A stretch of DNA of 64,000 nucleotides from an uncultured Chlorobiaceae bacterium (GTDB taxonomy: Bacteria; Bacteroidota; Chlorobiia; Chlorobiales; Chlorobiaceae): assembly GCA_903994635.1 (NCBI GenBank), contig CAJEXQ010000009.1:1-64000 (forward strand). Direction: 5' to 3'. How positions within the stretch are numbered: the first letter of the stretch is position 1; every line of letters begins with the position of its first letter. The notes beneath the pieces were generated by a model. It saw nothing but the letters and a program-made list of their open reading frames with translations. It did not search any database and was not told where the DNA came from. A program made the position numbers and the translations under genes. Shown in pieces: positions 44,506 through 54,249 of the stretch.

Positions 44506-46230
44506 TCACCCCACGATCTCCACCGTGTGTTGCAACTCCCACATCCTGCGATAAAGCCCATTCCCGGCCATCAACTCTCCATGCTTGCCCTGCTCCACAA
44601 TCTTGCCCTTCTCAAGCACAAGAATCCGGTCATACTGTTCCATCGTCTTTAACCGGTGGGTAATTGTTATCAGCGTTTTGCCCGCACTGATAGCGTCCAG
44701 TGTCTGGGTTACCTCTCTCTCCGTCATGCCGTCGAGGTTGGCGGTTGCTTCATCAAGAATCATGATGGGGGCACTTTGCAGCAGGACGCGAGCGATGGCG
44801 ATGCGTTGGCGCTCTCCTCCGCTGAGTTTCATGCCGTGCTGGCCGCACCATTCGTTGAGCTTTGAGGTGAAGTGGCTGAGCCCGGCGGCGGTGAGCGCTT
44901 TTTTGAGATCGTCGTCGGTGGCTTCCGGAGCGGCAAGGGTCAGGTTTTCGCGGATGGTTTCAGCGAAGAGGTAGGTTTTTTGCGAAACGAGGGCGATGTT
45001 GCGGCGCAGCTCTTCAGGATCAAAGAGATTGATGTTGTTCCCGCCAATGGAGATACCTCCTTCGCTGCTGTTCCAGAAGCGCATGAAGAGCGAGGTGATG
45101 GTCGATTTTCCAGCGCCGCTCGGGCCGACGATGGCGATGTGCTCTCCCGGAAGAACGGTGAAGGTGAGGAGGTCAACTGCTTTTGCTGCGCTGCCGGGGT
45201 AGGTGAAGCTGAGTTTCTCGACCTTGATCGCATAGTCTGTCGGAAAGGGCAGGGGGGAGATCGGGGAGACGGTCTCCGGCTTGGCATCAAGGATTTCAAA
45301 GAGGCGCTCTCCCGCGTGCTGGTCGGCTTCGAGGTGCTTGAGGGTGGATGGCAGCGGGAGAAAAGGCTCAAACGAGGCCATTACTGCGAGAGTAATGACG
45401 GTGAGTGAAATCCCGTTAACCGCGCCGGTGGAGATGGAGGGAATGAGTGCCCAGAGAATGGCGATGAGGGCGCCGTTCATGAGGAGGCCTGTGAGCGATT
45501 CGTGCAGCCCTTCAATGATGGCGTTTTTTCTCTGGAGCTGGAGCTTGCCGCATTCGGCGCTCTGCATGGCGGCGAGGTGTGTCGGAAGTTTACCGTAAAG
45601 TTGCAGCTCTCCAATGCCCTGGAAGAGGTCAAGCGCCAGCACCTGTTGCTCCGCCTTGTAGTTCATGATGCCGACTGCGATACCTCGGCTCAACTGTTTG
45701 GTGAGGATCGGCACGCCGATGCCTGCAAGAGTGTGGAAACAGAGAATGAGCAGCGCTGCTTGCAGGGAGTAGGCACCGAGAAGAAACCACATGAGCGCGG
45801 CCACAAGCAGGGCGGTGAGCGGCGGGCCGAGTACCCTGGTGTAGATGTTTTCGAGGCTCTGGATGTCGTCAACAACCCGTTGGAGCAGGTCGCCGCTCTT
45901 GAAGTGCATGAGGCGTGCCGGTGCGAGGGGCTCAATGGCATCGTAAAACCAGAGTCGCAGTTTTGCGAGAATTTTGAAGGTGATATTGTGGGAGATGAGC
46001 CGTTCTGCGTATCGGAAGACTCCCCGCGCAAGGCCGAAAAAGCGTACACCGACGATGCCAAGTTGCAGCGTCACCATCGGGGGTTGCAGAGCAGCCTTGG
46101 CGATAATGTAGGCGGAGGTCATCAGGAGGCCGATGCCGCTGCCGGTGGTGGCAAAGCCGATGAGTGCTGCGAGGGCCATCCACAAGAAGTATGGTTTGAC
46201 CAGTCCTGTCAAGCGAAATAAGGTTTTCAT
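44506..46230 (-). CDS. cydC: Cytochrome bd assembly ABC exporter, CydC-like
   Basis: About 574 residues from the ATG at 46230. Six membrane helices are followed by an ATPase domain with Walker A GPSGAGKST, signature LSGGERQR and Walker B IMILDEATANLD. It exports thiol compounds to the periplasm and is needed for haem insertion into bd oxidase. The start overlaps the cydD stop as ATGA. Long frames on the other strand are shadows. Confidence in the pair is high; no cydAB is in the window. Confidence 0.9.
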   Translation of the reverse strand: MKTLFRLTGLVKPYFLWMALAALIGFATTGSGIGLLMTSAYIIAKAALQPPMVTLQLGIVGVRFFGLARGVFRYAERLISHNITFKILAKLRLWFYDAIEPLAPARLMHFKSGDLLQRVVDDIQSLENIYTRVLGPPLTALLVAALMWFLLGAYSLQAALLILCFHTLAGIGVPILTKQLSRGIAVGIMNYKAEQQVLALDLFQGIGELQLYGKLPTHLAAMQSAECGKLQLQRKNAIIEGLHESLTGLLMNGALIAILWALIPSISTGAVNGISLTVITLAVMASFEPFLPLPSTLKHLEADQHAGERLFEILDAKPETVSPISPLPFPTDYAIKVEKLSFTYPGSAAKAVDLLTFTVLPGEHIAIVGPSGAGKSTITSLFMRFWNSSEGGISIGGNNINLFDPEELRRNIALVSQKTYLFAETIRENLTLAAPEATDDDLKKALTAAGLSHFTSKLNEWCGQHGMKLSGGERQRIAIARVLLQSAPIMILDEATANLDGMTEREVTQTLDAISAGKTLITITHRLKTMEQYDRILVLEKGKIVEQGKHGELMAGNGLYRRMWELQHTVEIVG

Positions 46231-47966
46231 GATTGTCTCTCCTGTTGCAGAAGCAGGCTGTCGTGGTAAAAGCCTCCGTTGGCGATCAGCTCCTCGTGGG
46301 TTCCGCACTGGGTGATTTTCCCCCCGCTGACCACAATGATCTGTTCGGCTGAGCGTATGGTTTCGAGACGGTGGGCAATGATGACCGTGGTTCTCCCTCT
46401 CATCAGCTCCTGGATGGAGCGGCGCAGGGCGGCTTCGAGTTCAGGGTCGGTGTGCGAGGTTGGTTCGTCGAGAACCAGCAGCGGGGCGTTTTTCAGGAAG
46501 GCGCGGGCAAGTGCTACCCGTTGCGCCTCTCCTCCGCTCAGCCGTGCGCCCTCTTCGCCGATCATGGTCTCAAGTCCATCGGGCAGCGTTTTGATAAAGC
46601 TGGTGAGGCCAGTCTTTTTCAGAGCGTGCTCCATCTCCTCTGCTGAAGCCTCCGGTCGCGCAAGGAGGATATTCTCCCTCAGTGTAGCGTTGAAGAGGTA
46701 GGGGTGCTGCGGAACCCAGGAAATCTGGCGATGCCACTCCTCAAGCGGGATGTCATGAATCGGGTTGCCGTCAATGGTGATGCATCCTGCACCGGGCTCC
46801 TGAAAGCGGAGAAGCAGGTTGATCAGGGTACTTTTTCCCGCACCGCTCGGCCCAATGATGGCTGTGGTTTTTCCGGCAGGAATGGTGGCATTGATCCCCT
46901 CAAGCGCTGGCTGCGATCCTCCGGGATAGGTATAGCTCACATTACTGAAGAGAATTGGCCTCTTTCCGGCGCTCTCCTGCACGGCAAAGGCAGGCTTCTG
47001 CACAGAAACAGGGGTGCTTTGATCGAGGATGGCAAAGATCTCTTTTGAGGCACTGACCCCCTCCATTCCGGCATGAAATTTTGTGCCGAGCTGGCGCAGC
47101 GGAAGGTAGAAATCGGGGGTAAGTATCAGCACAAAAAGCGCGTGCTGAAAGGTAAGCTGACCAGCCATAAGCCGGAGCCCGATACCGACAGCAATAATGG
47201 CGGTGCCGATAGTACCCACCAGCTCAAGTGTCAGGGAGGAGAGAAATGCCACTTTCAGCATGCGCATGGTGGCGTTGCGGAAAGTTTCGCCCGACTCTTC
47301 GATGGCATCGTGCTGCCGTTTGCTCTGCGCAAAGAGTTTCAGGGTTGGCAAACCTTGCAGCACATCAAGGAAAAAGCCGCTCATCCGGCTCATGGTTTTC
47401 CACTGCTTTTCAGTCATGGCGCTGGCCGATTTCCCGATCAGAATCATAAAGAGGGGGATAAGGGGTGCGGTGCCGAGCAAAATACCACCGGAGATCGGGT
47501 CGCCGGGCAGGATGGTGCCAGCAATAAGGAGCGGCGTGAAGAGGGCAAAAAAGATCTGAGGGATGTACTGGCTGTAGTAGGCATCGAGCGCTTCAACCCC
47601 CTTCAGGAGAGTAGTGCTGAGCCGTCCGCTTTGTACCGATTTGGCATAGATCGGCCCGAGCGCACCGACCGTGCTGGTGAGCCGGGTGAACACTTTCTCG
47701 CGAATGATCAGCGTGCCACGGTTCGCTTCAGTATGGGAGAACCAGTTGAAGACCATGCGCAAAGTGCTGAAGAGCGCAAAGAGGCTGAGCGGCAGGATGA
47801 GTTTCTCCATACTGCTCCTCTGGATAAAGGCGCTGTCGATCACCTGGCTGAGGTTGTAAGCCTGGGCAACCAGCATTCCTGCGGCAAGGATTCCCGATAT
47901 GATCGAACCGATAAACGGCCTCCGTTCTTCTTTAAGCAACTGAAAAAGGCGCCGGTCAATATTCAT
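46227..47966 (-). CDS. cydD: Cytochrome bd assembly ABC exporter, CydD-like
   Basis: A 579-residue ABC half-transporter with membrane helices in the first 310 residues and an ATPase domain: Walker A GPSGAGKST, signature LSGGEAQR and Walker B LLVLDEPTSHTD. Its partner CydC follows with a four-base overlap. Heterodimer formation is expected. A 362-codon plus-strand frame opposite (47073-48161) is a shadow. Confidence 0.9.
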   Translation of the reverse strand: MNIDRRLFQLLKEERRPFIGSIISGILAAGMLVAQAYNLSQVIDSAFIQRSSMEKLILPLSLFALFSTLRMVFNWFSHTEANRGTLIIREKVFTRLTSTVGALGPIYAKSVQSGRLSTTLLKGVEALDAYYSQYIPQIFFALFTPLLIAGTILPGDPISGGILLGTAPLIPLFMILIGKSASAMTEKQWKTMSRMSGFFLDVLQGLPTLKLFAQSKRQHDAIEESGETFRNATMRMLKVAFLSSLTLELVGTIGTAIIAVGIGLRLMAGQLTFQHALFVLILTPDFYLPLRQLGTKFHAGMEGVSASKEIFAILDQSTPVSVQKPAFAVQESAGKRPILFSNVSYTYPGGSQPALEGINATIPAGKTTAIIGPSGAGKSTLINLLLRFQEPGAGCITIDGNPIHDIPLEEWHRQISWVPQHPYLFNATLRENILLARPEASAEEMEHALKKTGLTSFIKTLPDGLETMIGEEGARLSGGEAQRVALARAFLKNAPLLVLDEPTSHTDPELEAALRRSIQELMRGRTTVIIAHRLETIRSAEQIIVVSGGKITQCGTHEELIANGGFYHDSLLLQQERQS

Positions 47967-48220
47967 GGTTCATGCGTGTCCGTTTTTTTTGAAAAAGGGG
48001 TAGCAGTGTACATAATAAAAGGGTTTGATACAATGGCGGCGGCCTGTATGGGAATGGTTCTTTTACCCAACGAGTTTTCCAGAGCGGGGAAGGGGATTGT
48101 GGCAGGTCGAAGAGTCATTCCGCTTATCATAGTAGCCGTTCGCCATAACAGAGAGGGCTGAAATATCTCTGCCTCCATATTGTTGATTATTGCCGTTTAT
48201 CTGATCGCCGAACTCTCCCT

Positions 48221-48538
48221 CTATTCGGCAGCTCCAAGCATGATGATGCCAGGGTTATAGTAACCGTGATGAAAAGTGGCAACCTCGACATCATTCATTT
48301 CTGTACCACCGATAGTGGTGCTTACATAAGGCCCCACGGGTGAAACTGCCTCAATCCGGCTGCGTGGATAGCCATAATAGGTAACTGGTGAAGCTGATGG
48401 CTTCCATATTCCACCACCCATATCAATAGCTGAATCCGGCACAGCTTTTCTGTTGTCACGACTATCTGCGGCTGAAGATGGTGCTGCCGACATACAAGCT
48501 GCAGCAAGCAATAATAATATCATTGCCATCTTTCTCAT
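48221..48538 (-). CDS. Small secreted protein of unknown function
   Basis: A 105-residue product with a signal peptide (MRKMAMILLLLAAACMSAAP, cut near SSAA). The mature part is short and has GGGIWKPSASPVTYYGYP and a C-terminal HHGYYNPGIIML. It may be a lipoprotein, as a Cys lies in the signal. No family was recognised. Confidence 0.6.
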   Translation of the reverse strand: MRKMAMILLLLAAACMSAAPSSAADSRDNRKAVPDSAIDMGGGIWKPSASPVTYYGYPRSRIEAVSPVGPYVSTTIGGTEMNDVEVATFHHGYYNPGIIMLGAAE

Positions 48539-48625
48539 TTTAACCTCTCTGCTGTTTTATTCTTTGTTGAAAACTATTATTGCCACTTCTACCAACCCCT
48601 AAAAATATTGATTCAGAAAAGGGCA

Positions 48626-48976
48626 TTAACGCTTTTTTGGCATTGGAAAGGCTTCTTTCAGTGCCTTGATCACCAGTTGTTTTGCCGGTTTATTCAACTC
48701 TTCGGGGTGCGTCTCCAGCCACCTACCCACAACATCGCAGGCTTGACCTATGGTTGCACCTTCAGGGATAATGATATTGACATGCATGTTTGCATCGCAA
48801 ACGCCTGCCACATAACCTGTATAGAACCCTTCATCATTATCGTTGTACGGGTTTCCTGCACTGGCCTTGGCATATTCTCGCCATGTTGTGACAAGCTCGT
48901 TTCCTGTTTTGAATTCCGCATGAGCCCCCTGCCATGCTGGAAGAGAGAGGGCAATAATTATCAGAATCTTTTTCAT
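48626..48976 (-). CDS. Rap1a/Tai-family exported protein
   Basis: A 116-residue protein with a signal peptide (ending near AHA), then GNELVTTWREY and GFYTGYVAGVCDANM. It carries the two cysteines typical of Rap1a-fold proteins, which stabilise a helical dimer. Rap1a/Tai proteins block peptidoglycan-cutting effectors; without an effector gene here, the role is unclear. It is a paralogue of the gene at 24914, which lacks the signal. Confidence 0.75.
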   Translation of the reverse strand: MKKILIIIALSLPAWQGAHAEFKTGNELVTTWREYAKASAGNPYNDNDEGFYTGYVAGVCDANMHVNIIIPEGATIGQACDVVGRWLETHPEELNKPAKQLVIKALKEAFPMPKKR

Positions 48977-49167
48977 AATCTGACCTTGACGTTTGATGTT
49001 ATTGGAGGGACTTTGATCACACCCAGCAGATATCGACGACAGATTTCCAAAAAACTTGCTGGTAAAGATTCTGCAGTCAGGAAATCTTTTTATTTTAGAG
49101 TATAGTTTTTCTTATAATTACTTTTAATGTAGTAGGTTACATTTTACCTTATCACTCAACCTGTTTT

Positions 49168-51129
49168 ATGCCAAAAAATCTTGTAAAGAGGCCCGGAAAA
49201 GAGGCTTCCCGAAATAAATTCAAGCAGGTAAATGACGATGACCGTAACCCCGGATGGTTTCAGGGCGGGGGGGACAGGCCTCAGGGAGCCGGAGGATTTC
49301 CGCGCTTTGTTCTTGTTCTGATGCTTGGGGTTTTGATGCTCTTTTTTTCCCTTCGTTTTTTTGCCAGCACGGATGCGCCTGAAATTACCTATAACGAGTA
49401 TAAATCGCTTCTCTCCCGTTCGCTCGTTACCGAAGTGACGGTCAAGACTTTCGAGGATAAATCAGCGAGTCTGAACGGAAAACTTGGTGCATTAACCCAA
49501 CTGAAGCTTGTCAACAATACAAGCATCAATACCGATCATTTTGTGGTCAGGATTCCCTCGTTCAGCCTTGAGCAGGCCGATCTTCTTGCTGACAAGGGCA
49601 TCCGGCTCAAGATTGAAGAGGGCACCAGCGGTCTGAACACTTTCGTTATGCTGTTTGCCCCATGGTTCATCTTTGGCCTGATCTATTTTTTTCTTATCAG
49701 ACGGATGAATGGGCAAAATGGCGCTCAGGCCAAGAATATATTCAGTTTCAGCAAAAGCCGGGCAAAACTTGTCAGCGAATTTGATGTGAAGGTCACTTTT
49801 AAGGACGTTGCAGGGGTCGATGAGGCCATAGAAGAGTTGCAGGAGACGGTCGAGTTTCTCACAAATCCTGAAAAATTCCAGAAAGTAGGTGGCAAAATAC
49901 CCAAAGGTGTGCTTTTGCTTGGCCCTCCCGGCACTGGCAAGACCCTCCTGGCGAAAGCTATTGCAGGAGAGGCCAAAGTTCCATTTTTTTCAATCTCGGG
50001 CGCTGATTTTGTCGAGATGTTTGTTGGCGTTGGCGCTGCAAGAGTCAGGGATCTCTTTGAGCAGGCCAAGAAAAACTCGCCCTGTATTGTTTTTATTGAT
50101 GAGATAGATGCTGTCGGGCGCAGCAGGGGAGCGGGCCTTGGCGGGGGACATGATGAGCGGGAGCAGACTCTCAATCAGCTTCTTGTCGAAATGGATGGTT
50201 TTACTACGAACGAAAATGTCATTTTGATTGCCGCAACGAACAGGCCTGATGTTCTTGATACAGCGCTTCTGCGTCCGGGACGATTTGATCGACAGATTTC
50301 TATCGACAAGCCTGATATTCGCGGGCGGGAGGCGATTCTGAACATCCATACCCGAAATACTCCGCTTGACGCAAGTGTGGATATTAATGTTATAGCAAAA
50401 AGCTCATCGGGATTTTCCGGTGCTGATTTGGCAAATCTTGTAAATGAAGCAGCGCTTTTAGCTTCTCGTCGTGACCAGGAGCTGATCACTGCGGAAAATT
50501 TTGAGCAGGCCCGCGATAAAATATTGATGGGTACGGAAAGAAAGAGTATGTATATCTCCGATGAACAGAAAAAACTGACTGCCTATCACGAGGCGGGTCA
50601 TGTTGTTGTTTCCATGTTTGTCAAAGGCTCTGATCCTATCCATAAAGTGACGATTATTCCTCGAGGCCGGAGCCTTGGGCTTACGGCATATCTTCCGCTT
50701 GAGGATCGCTATACCCAGAACAGGGATTATTTGCTTGCAATCATTACTTATGCACTGGGCGGGAGAGTTGCCGAAGAGCTTACGTTTAATGAGATCAGTA
50801 CGGGCGCGGCCAACGACATTGAAAAGGCGACCGATATTGCCCGCAGAATGGTGCGGCAATGGGGTATGAGCGACCAGATTGGCCCGATCAACTATGGCGA
50901 TAGCCACAAGGAGGTTTTTCTTGGAAAGGATTACTCTCATATCAGGGAGTACAGTGAGGATACTGCGCGTCAGATCGATCTTGAGGTTCGAGCGATCATT
51001 ATGGGGTGTATGGACAATGCCAGAACTATTCTCAGCGAGAAGAGTGGGGCACTGCACAGGCTTGCTCGAGCACTTATCGAAAAAGAGTCACTCAATGCGA
51101 TGGAGATAAAAGAGATCATCATAACCTAA
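49168..51129 (+). CDS. ftsH: ATP-dependent zinc metalloprotease FtsH
   Basis: A 653-residue protease. Two membrane helices (about 45-65 and 155-175) precede the AAA domain with Walker A GPPGTGKT, Walker [13 protein letters not shown], and the second region of homology RPGRFDRQI. The peptidase domain has HEAGH. It degrades membrane and short-lived proteins. The N-terminal 40 residues are polar and longer than in E. coli. The HU-like gene follows after 13 bases. Confidence 0.97.
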   Translation: MPKNLVKRPGKEASRNKFKQVNDDDRNPGWFQGGGDRPQGAGGFPRFVLVLMLGVLMLFFSLRFFASTDAPEITYNEYKSLLSRSLVTEVTVKTFEDKSASLNGKLGALTQLKLVNNTSINTDHFVVRIPSFSLEQADLLADKGIRLKIEEGTSGLNTFVMLFAPWFIFGLIYFFLIRRMNGQNGAQAKNIFSFSKSRAKLVSEFDVKVTFKDVAGVDEAIEELQETVEFLTNPEKFQKVGGKIPKGVLLLGPPGTGKTLLAKAIAGEAKVPFFSISGADFVEMFVGVGAARVRDLFEQAKKNSPCIVFIDEIDAVGRSRGAGLGGGHDEREQTLNQLLVEMDGFTTNENVILIAATNRPDVLDTALLRPGRFDRQISIDKPDIRGREAILNIHTRNTPLDASVDINVIAKSSSGFSGADLANLVNEAALLASRRDQELITAENFEQARDKILMGTERKSMYISDEQKKLTAYHEAGHVVVSMFVKGSDPIHKVTIIPRGRSLGLTAYLPLEDRYTQNRDYLLAIITYALGGRVAEELTFNEISTGAANDIEKATDIARRMVRQWGMSDQIGPINYGDSHKEVFLGKDYSHIREYSEDTARQIDLEVRAIIMGCMDNARTILSEKSGALHRLARALIEKESLNAMEIKEIIIT

Positions 51130-51142
51130 GCCATATATCACC

Positions 51143-51451
51143 ATGGGAAACACAACCACAAAAGCCGACCTGGTCAATGGTATTGCCCACAAGACAGGCC
51201 TGACAAAAAACGAAACAGAGTCTGTGGTTGACGGCCTGTTTGAGAGTATCATTGACTCTCTGAAAACTGGAAAGAGAATTGAAATCAGGGGGTTTGGTTC
51301 CTTCAATATTCGCCACAAAAATTTTCGACAGGCAAGGAATCCGAGAACAGGCGAAAAAGTGACCGTTGAGCCAAAAAATGTACCGACCTTTAAAATTTCA
51401 AAGGAGTTCAAGTCAGCGGTCAGTGAAAGCCTGAAAAGCATGGGCGAATAG
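51143..51451 (+). CDS. HU/IHF-family DNA-bending protein
   Basis: A 102-residue protein: TTKADLVNGIAHKTGLTKNETE, GFGSFNIRHK and ARNPRTGEKV. The signature is that of HU/IHF. The dimer bends DNA. The gene is close behind ftsH and ahead of a terminator, so it may be read from the same transcript. Confidence 0.92.
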   Translation: MGNTTTKADLVNGIAHKTGLTKNETESVVDGLFESIIDSLKTGKRIEIRGFGSFNIRHKNFRQARNPRTGEKVTVEPKNVPTFKISKEFKSAVSESLKSMGE

Positions 51452-51480
51452 ACCGTGTTCTATGGCTGGCAGTAAAATAA

Positions 51481-51508
51481 TAAAACGGCAGTCTCTGCTG
51501 CCGTTTTA
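51481..51508 (+). terminator. Intrinsic terminator after the HU-like gene
   Basis: An eleven-base arm taaaacggcag pairs with ctgccgtttta around a six-base loop. It sits 30 bases after the stop and the 3' arm ends in a T-run. Confidence 0.85.
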
Positions 51509-51540
51509 TACTGACCAGTGCTTGGCAAAAAGTTATTCCG

Positions 51541-51602
51541 TCATTCCGTATCGATCGTTGCTTGAATCATGAGTGCCTTGGCTATTTTATTACGGAATCA
51601 AT
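51541..51602 (-). repeat. Inverted copy of the dispersed repeat at 27547
   Basis: cttgaatcatgagtgccttg and gctattttattacg match the reverse complement of 27547-27620. It lies between the HU-like gene and the end of apt. Confidence 0.8.
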
Positions 51603-51615
51603 TACTATGGAGCGC

Positions 51616-52149
51616 TTATTCCCCTTCAAAATTGGTGAGGGAGTAAACACTGTACCCTTTTTCGAGAATTTTTCTCTCCCCACCGATATCGGGCAGATTG
51701 ACAATGAAAGCCATTTCAGCAACAACACCTCCGACCTTTTCGACCAATGCTGCTGCTGCCAGAGCCGTTCCGCCAGTGGCAAGCAAATCGTCGACAAGAA
51801 GCACTCTTTGACCAGCAGAAAGCGCATCAACATGAATTTCTATCTTGTCGGTTCCATACTCAAGCTGGTAGTCCTGCGAGACGACGTCAGCAGGAAGTTT
51901 GCCAGGCTTTCTGACAGGCACAAACCCTTTGCCAAGCGTGTAGGCCAATGCTCCTCCAATAATAAATCCTCTTGCCTCAATGCCGACAATAACGTCAAAA
52001 TCCATGCCATCCTGGAGGTAATGCTGTGTGAGATTGTCAATAACCAGCCGGAACCCTACAGGATCCTTGATGAGTGTAGTAATATCACGAAAGAGGATCC
52101 CTTTTTTTGGGTAGTCTGGTATCGAACGGATGCGGGATTTAATAGGCAT
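51616..52149 (-). CDS. apt: Adenine phosphoribosyltransferase
   Basis: A 177-residue enzyme. VGIEARGFIIGGALAY and the PRPP-binding VLLVDDLLATGGTALAA are diagnostic. It salvages adenine to AMP. The gene is alone and followed by a dispersed repeat. Confidence 0.96.
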   Translation of the reverse strand: MPIKSRIRSIPDYPKKGILFRDITTLIKDPVGFRLVIDNLTQHYLQDGMDFDVIVGIEARGFIIGGALAYTLGKGFVPVRKPGKLPADVVSQDYQLEYGTDKIEIHVDALSAGQRVLLVDDLLATGGTALAAAALVEKVGGVVAEMAFIVNLPDIGGERKILEKGYSVYSLTNFEGE

Positions 52150-52199
52150 GGATTGCTATGATTTGGTTAAGAGTGCCAGGTATCGAGACAAGAAAAAAA

Positions 52200-53585
52200 T
52201 CAAGATAGCACTCTGCCTATTAAATTCAAATCATCGTCCATAGAGTCGATCATAACTGGTACTTCATTTCCCCTCAAGGCTTGTATCATTCGGTGGTCAG
52301 AGCTCTCAACTTGTACTCTTTGGTAGTTGCGTGTATAGCCGCTGCATTGCGGCATACCCTTTTGCATCTGCCTTGATGCCTCAAAAAGAACCATGTATAT
52401 GTTCCCGACAGAGCGAGCTTTAAAGTGTGCCTCTTTTTGTCGGCCAAGGTCAACGAGCTGCCGGTAGCGTTGAGCGATCTTTTCTGATGCTACCGGTTTG
52501 CGCTGGTGGTTGTCGATCTGTTCTGCCAGGGCTGTTCCTGGACGGACTGAACAACTGAAGACATGAAGATATGCCAGAGGGAGCTCTTCAATAAACTGGT
52601 ACATACACTTAAAATCATTCTCAGTTTCACCTGGATAGCCAACCATCACATCTGCTCCAATAGCGCACTCAGGTATAGATTCTACAGCATGGAGCACTTT
52701 GTTGCGATAGAGCCCGGTGTCATAACGTCGCCGCATCGCCCTGAGAATGTTGTCTGAACCGCTTTGCAGGGGAATATGAAAATGGGGAACAATTATTTTT
52801 GATGCCGCAACGAGCGAAATCAACTTTTGGTCAACAATATCCGGCTCTATGGAACTGATTCGGATACGGCTGATATTGATCTCTTCAAGTTTTTGTAAAA
52901 GATCACACAGCGTTACATCACCAAAGCGATAATCACCGGTATTGACACCGGTCAGCACAATTTCACGATATCCCGATAAAGCCAAAAGAGAGGCCCGATC
53001 AACAATTTCCTTAACAGGTACTGAGCGTGACCTGCCTCTGATCAGGGGGATTGTACAGTATGAACATCCATAGTTACAACCATCCTGTATTTTTAAAAAA
53101 GCACGGGTTCTGTCAGAACTCTCGTGTGCTGGTAATGAATATCCCGGAAAGATAGCCTCAAGAGTGTCAGCGGGAGTTACCTTGACAAGAGGATTCGGTG
53201 ATGTATCGTTACTGATATTGTTATACCATTGCATTTCGAATTTATCATTGCTTCCGAGGATTGCATTTATTCCATCTATTTGGGAAAGTGTTTCGGAATG
53301 CAACTGTGAATAACAGCCAATAACGGCTATCCTGCTATCGGGATTTTTTCTTATAATCGCCCTTATTTTCTGGCGACATTTTTGCTCAGCCTGTTTCGTC
53401 ACCGCACAGGTATGAATAATGACAAGATCAGCCCCCTTTTCAATCGTGGAGAGAGTCCACCCATCGTTGCATAAATCATCAAGTATGGTGGATGTTTCAG
53501 CATAGTTCAGTTTACATCCAAGAGTTACCGCAGCAACTTTTTTTATTGCACAATCTTTCATATTCCTGCTTTTCTGTATTGTCAT
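52200..53585 (-). CDS. mtaB: tRNA ms2t6A methylthiotransferase (MtaB-like)
   Basis: A 461-residue radical SAM enzyme. The N-terminal cluster Cys residues are in LGCKLNYAET, HTCAVT and VIGCYSQ. The radical SAM motif is DGCNYGCSYC. The MtaB subgroup is suggested by GCKLNYAET and by LIRGRSRS. It adds the methylthio group to t6A37 of tRNA. The C-terminal TRAM domain is brief. An ATG eight codons in could be the start. Confidence 0.9.
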   Translation of the reverse strand: MTIQKSRNMKDCAIKKVAAVTLGCKLNYAETSTILDDLCNDGWTLSTIEKGADLVIIHTCAVTKQAEQKCRQKIRAIIRKNPDSRIAVIGCYSQLHSETLSQIDGINAILGSNDKFEMQWYNNISNDTSPNPLVKVTPADTLEAIFPGYSLPAHESSDRTRAFLKIQDGCNYGCSYCTIPLIRGRSRSVPVKEIVDRASLLALSGYREIVLTGVNTGDYRFGDVTLCDLLQKLEEINISRIRISSIEPDIVDQKLISLVAASKIIVPHFHIPLQSGSDNILRAMRRRYDTGLYRNKVLHAVESIPECAIGADVMVGYPGETENDFKCMYQFIEELPLAYLHVFSCSVRPGTALAEQIDNHQRKPVASEKIAQRYRQLVDLGRQKEAHFKARSVGNIYMVLFEASRQMQKGMPQCSGYTRNYQRVQVESSDHRMIQALRGNEVPVMIDSMDDDLNLIGRVLS

Positions 53586-53654
53586 ACTTTGAAAATACTT
53601 ACCAAGATATTAAACACAACGGAAGTTCATAGAGCGTAACAAAATAATATCATC

Positions 53655-53683
53655 TTGCAGAGATAAAGATATTATTATATATT
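53655..53683 (+). promoter_or_regulatory. Candidate sigma-70 promoter for the coiled-coil gene
   Basis: A ttgcag hexamer at 53655-53660 and a tatatt hexamer at 53678-53683 are 17 bases apart, close to consensus. The start codon of the gene at 53731 is 47 bases downstream. Assignment is by pattern only. Confidence 0.45.
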
Positions 53684-53730
53684 TGAGGCGATTAAAAATT
53701 ATTGCTGTTTAACCACAAATTGAGAAGATT

Positions 53731-54186
53731 ATGAGCTACATAAAAATTGGATCGCCTGACAAATATGACATTTTCATCCAGAGTTTTGATTATTTTCAAT
53801 CGCTGGTTGAAGAGAAAAAGGGTCTTCAGGCGGAAATCGCCCAGATTCAGGCAGAGTATCAGGAAAAAATCAGGCCATTGGAAGATGAACTTGCAACAAT
53901 CATAAAAAAGCTTGAAACAAATCTCTCCAAGCTCGAGGGTGCCGGTTCTGCTTCAGCAGAGCCCACCACGACAAAGTTAAGCCGTGGACAGCTTGGAGTT
54001 TCAATCAAGGAGTTGCTTCGCAATAACCCTGAGAGGAACTTCAAGCCACGCGATATTGCTGAAGCACTGAATACAAAAGGCACTGCAGTCAGTCTCTGGT
54101 TCAACAAATATGGTGTGAATGATTCTGAAATTGAGCGTGTTCCCGCAGGCAAAGAGGGCAAGCGTTACGTATACAGAATAAGGTAA
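53731..54186 (+). CDS. Coiled-coil plus winged-helix protein
   Basis: A 151-residue protein. Residues about 25-75 form a coiled coil (EEKKGLQAEIAQIQAEYQEK and onward). The C-terminal half has GVSIKELLRNNPERNF, KPRDIAEALNTKGTAVSLWF and a basic end, which looks like a winged helix. It is probably a DNA-binding regulator specific to this group. Divergent from mtaB. Function unknown. Confidence 0.6.
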   Translation: MSYIKIGSPDKYDIFIQSFDYFQSLVEEKKGLQAEIAQIQAEYQEKIRPLEDELATIIKKLETNLSKLEGAGSASAEPTTTKLSRGQLGVSIKELLRNNPERNFKPRDIAEALNTKGTAVSLWFNKYGVNDSEIERVPAGKEGKRYVYRIR

Positions 54187-54215
54187 CGTTTCTTCCGCAG
54201 CAGTCGAAAGTATGA

Positions 54216-54249
54216 ATAATGAAAGCGCATCATGGTGCGCTTTCATTAT
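54216..54249. terminator. Bidirectional terminator between two convergent genes
   Basis: A 14-base arm ataatgaaagcgca pairs with tgcgctttcattat around a six-base loop. A T-run follows on one side. It overlaps the stop codon of rodA. Confidence 0.85.

Noticed and set aside
44872-48161. Long plus-strand frames opposite cydDC (up to 362 codons)
   Set aside because: They lie fully over the real cydC and cydD genes in the antisense direction and have low-complexity charged products.
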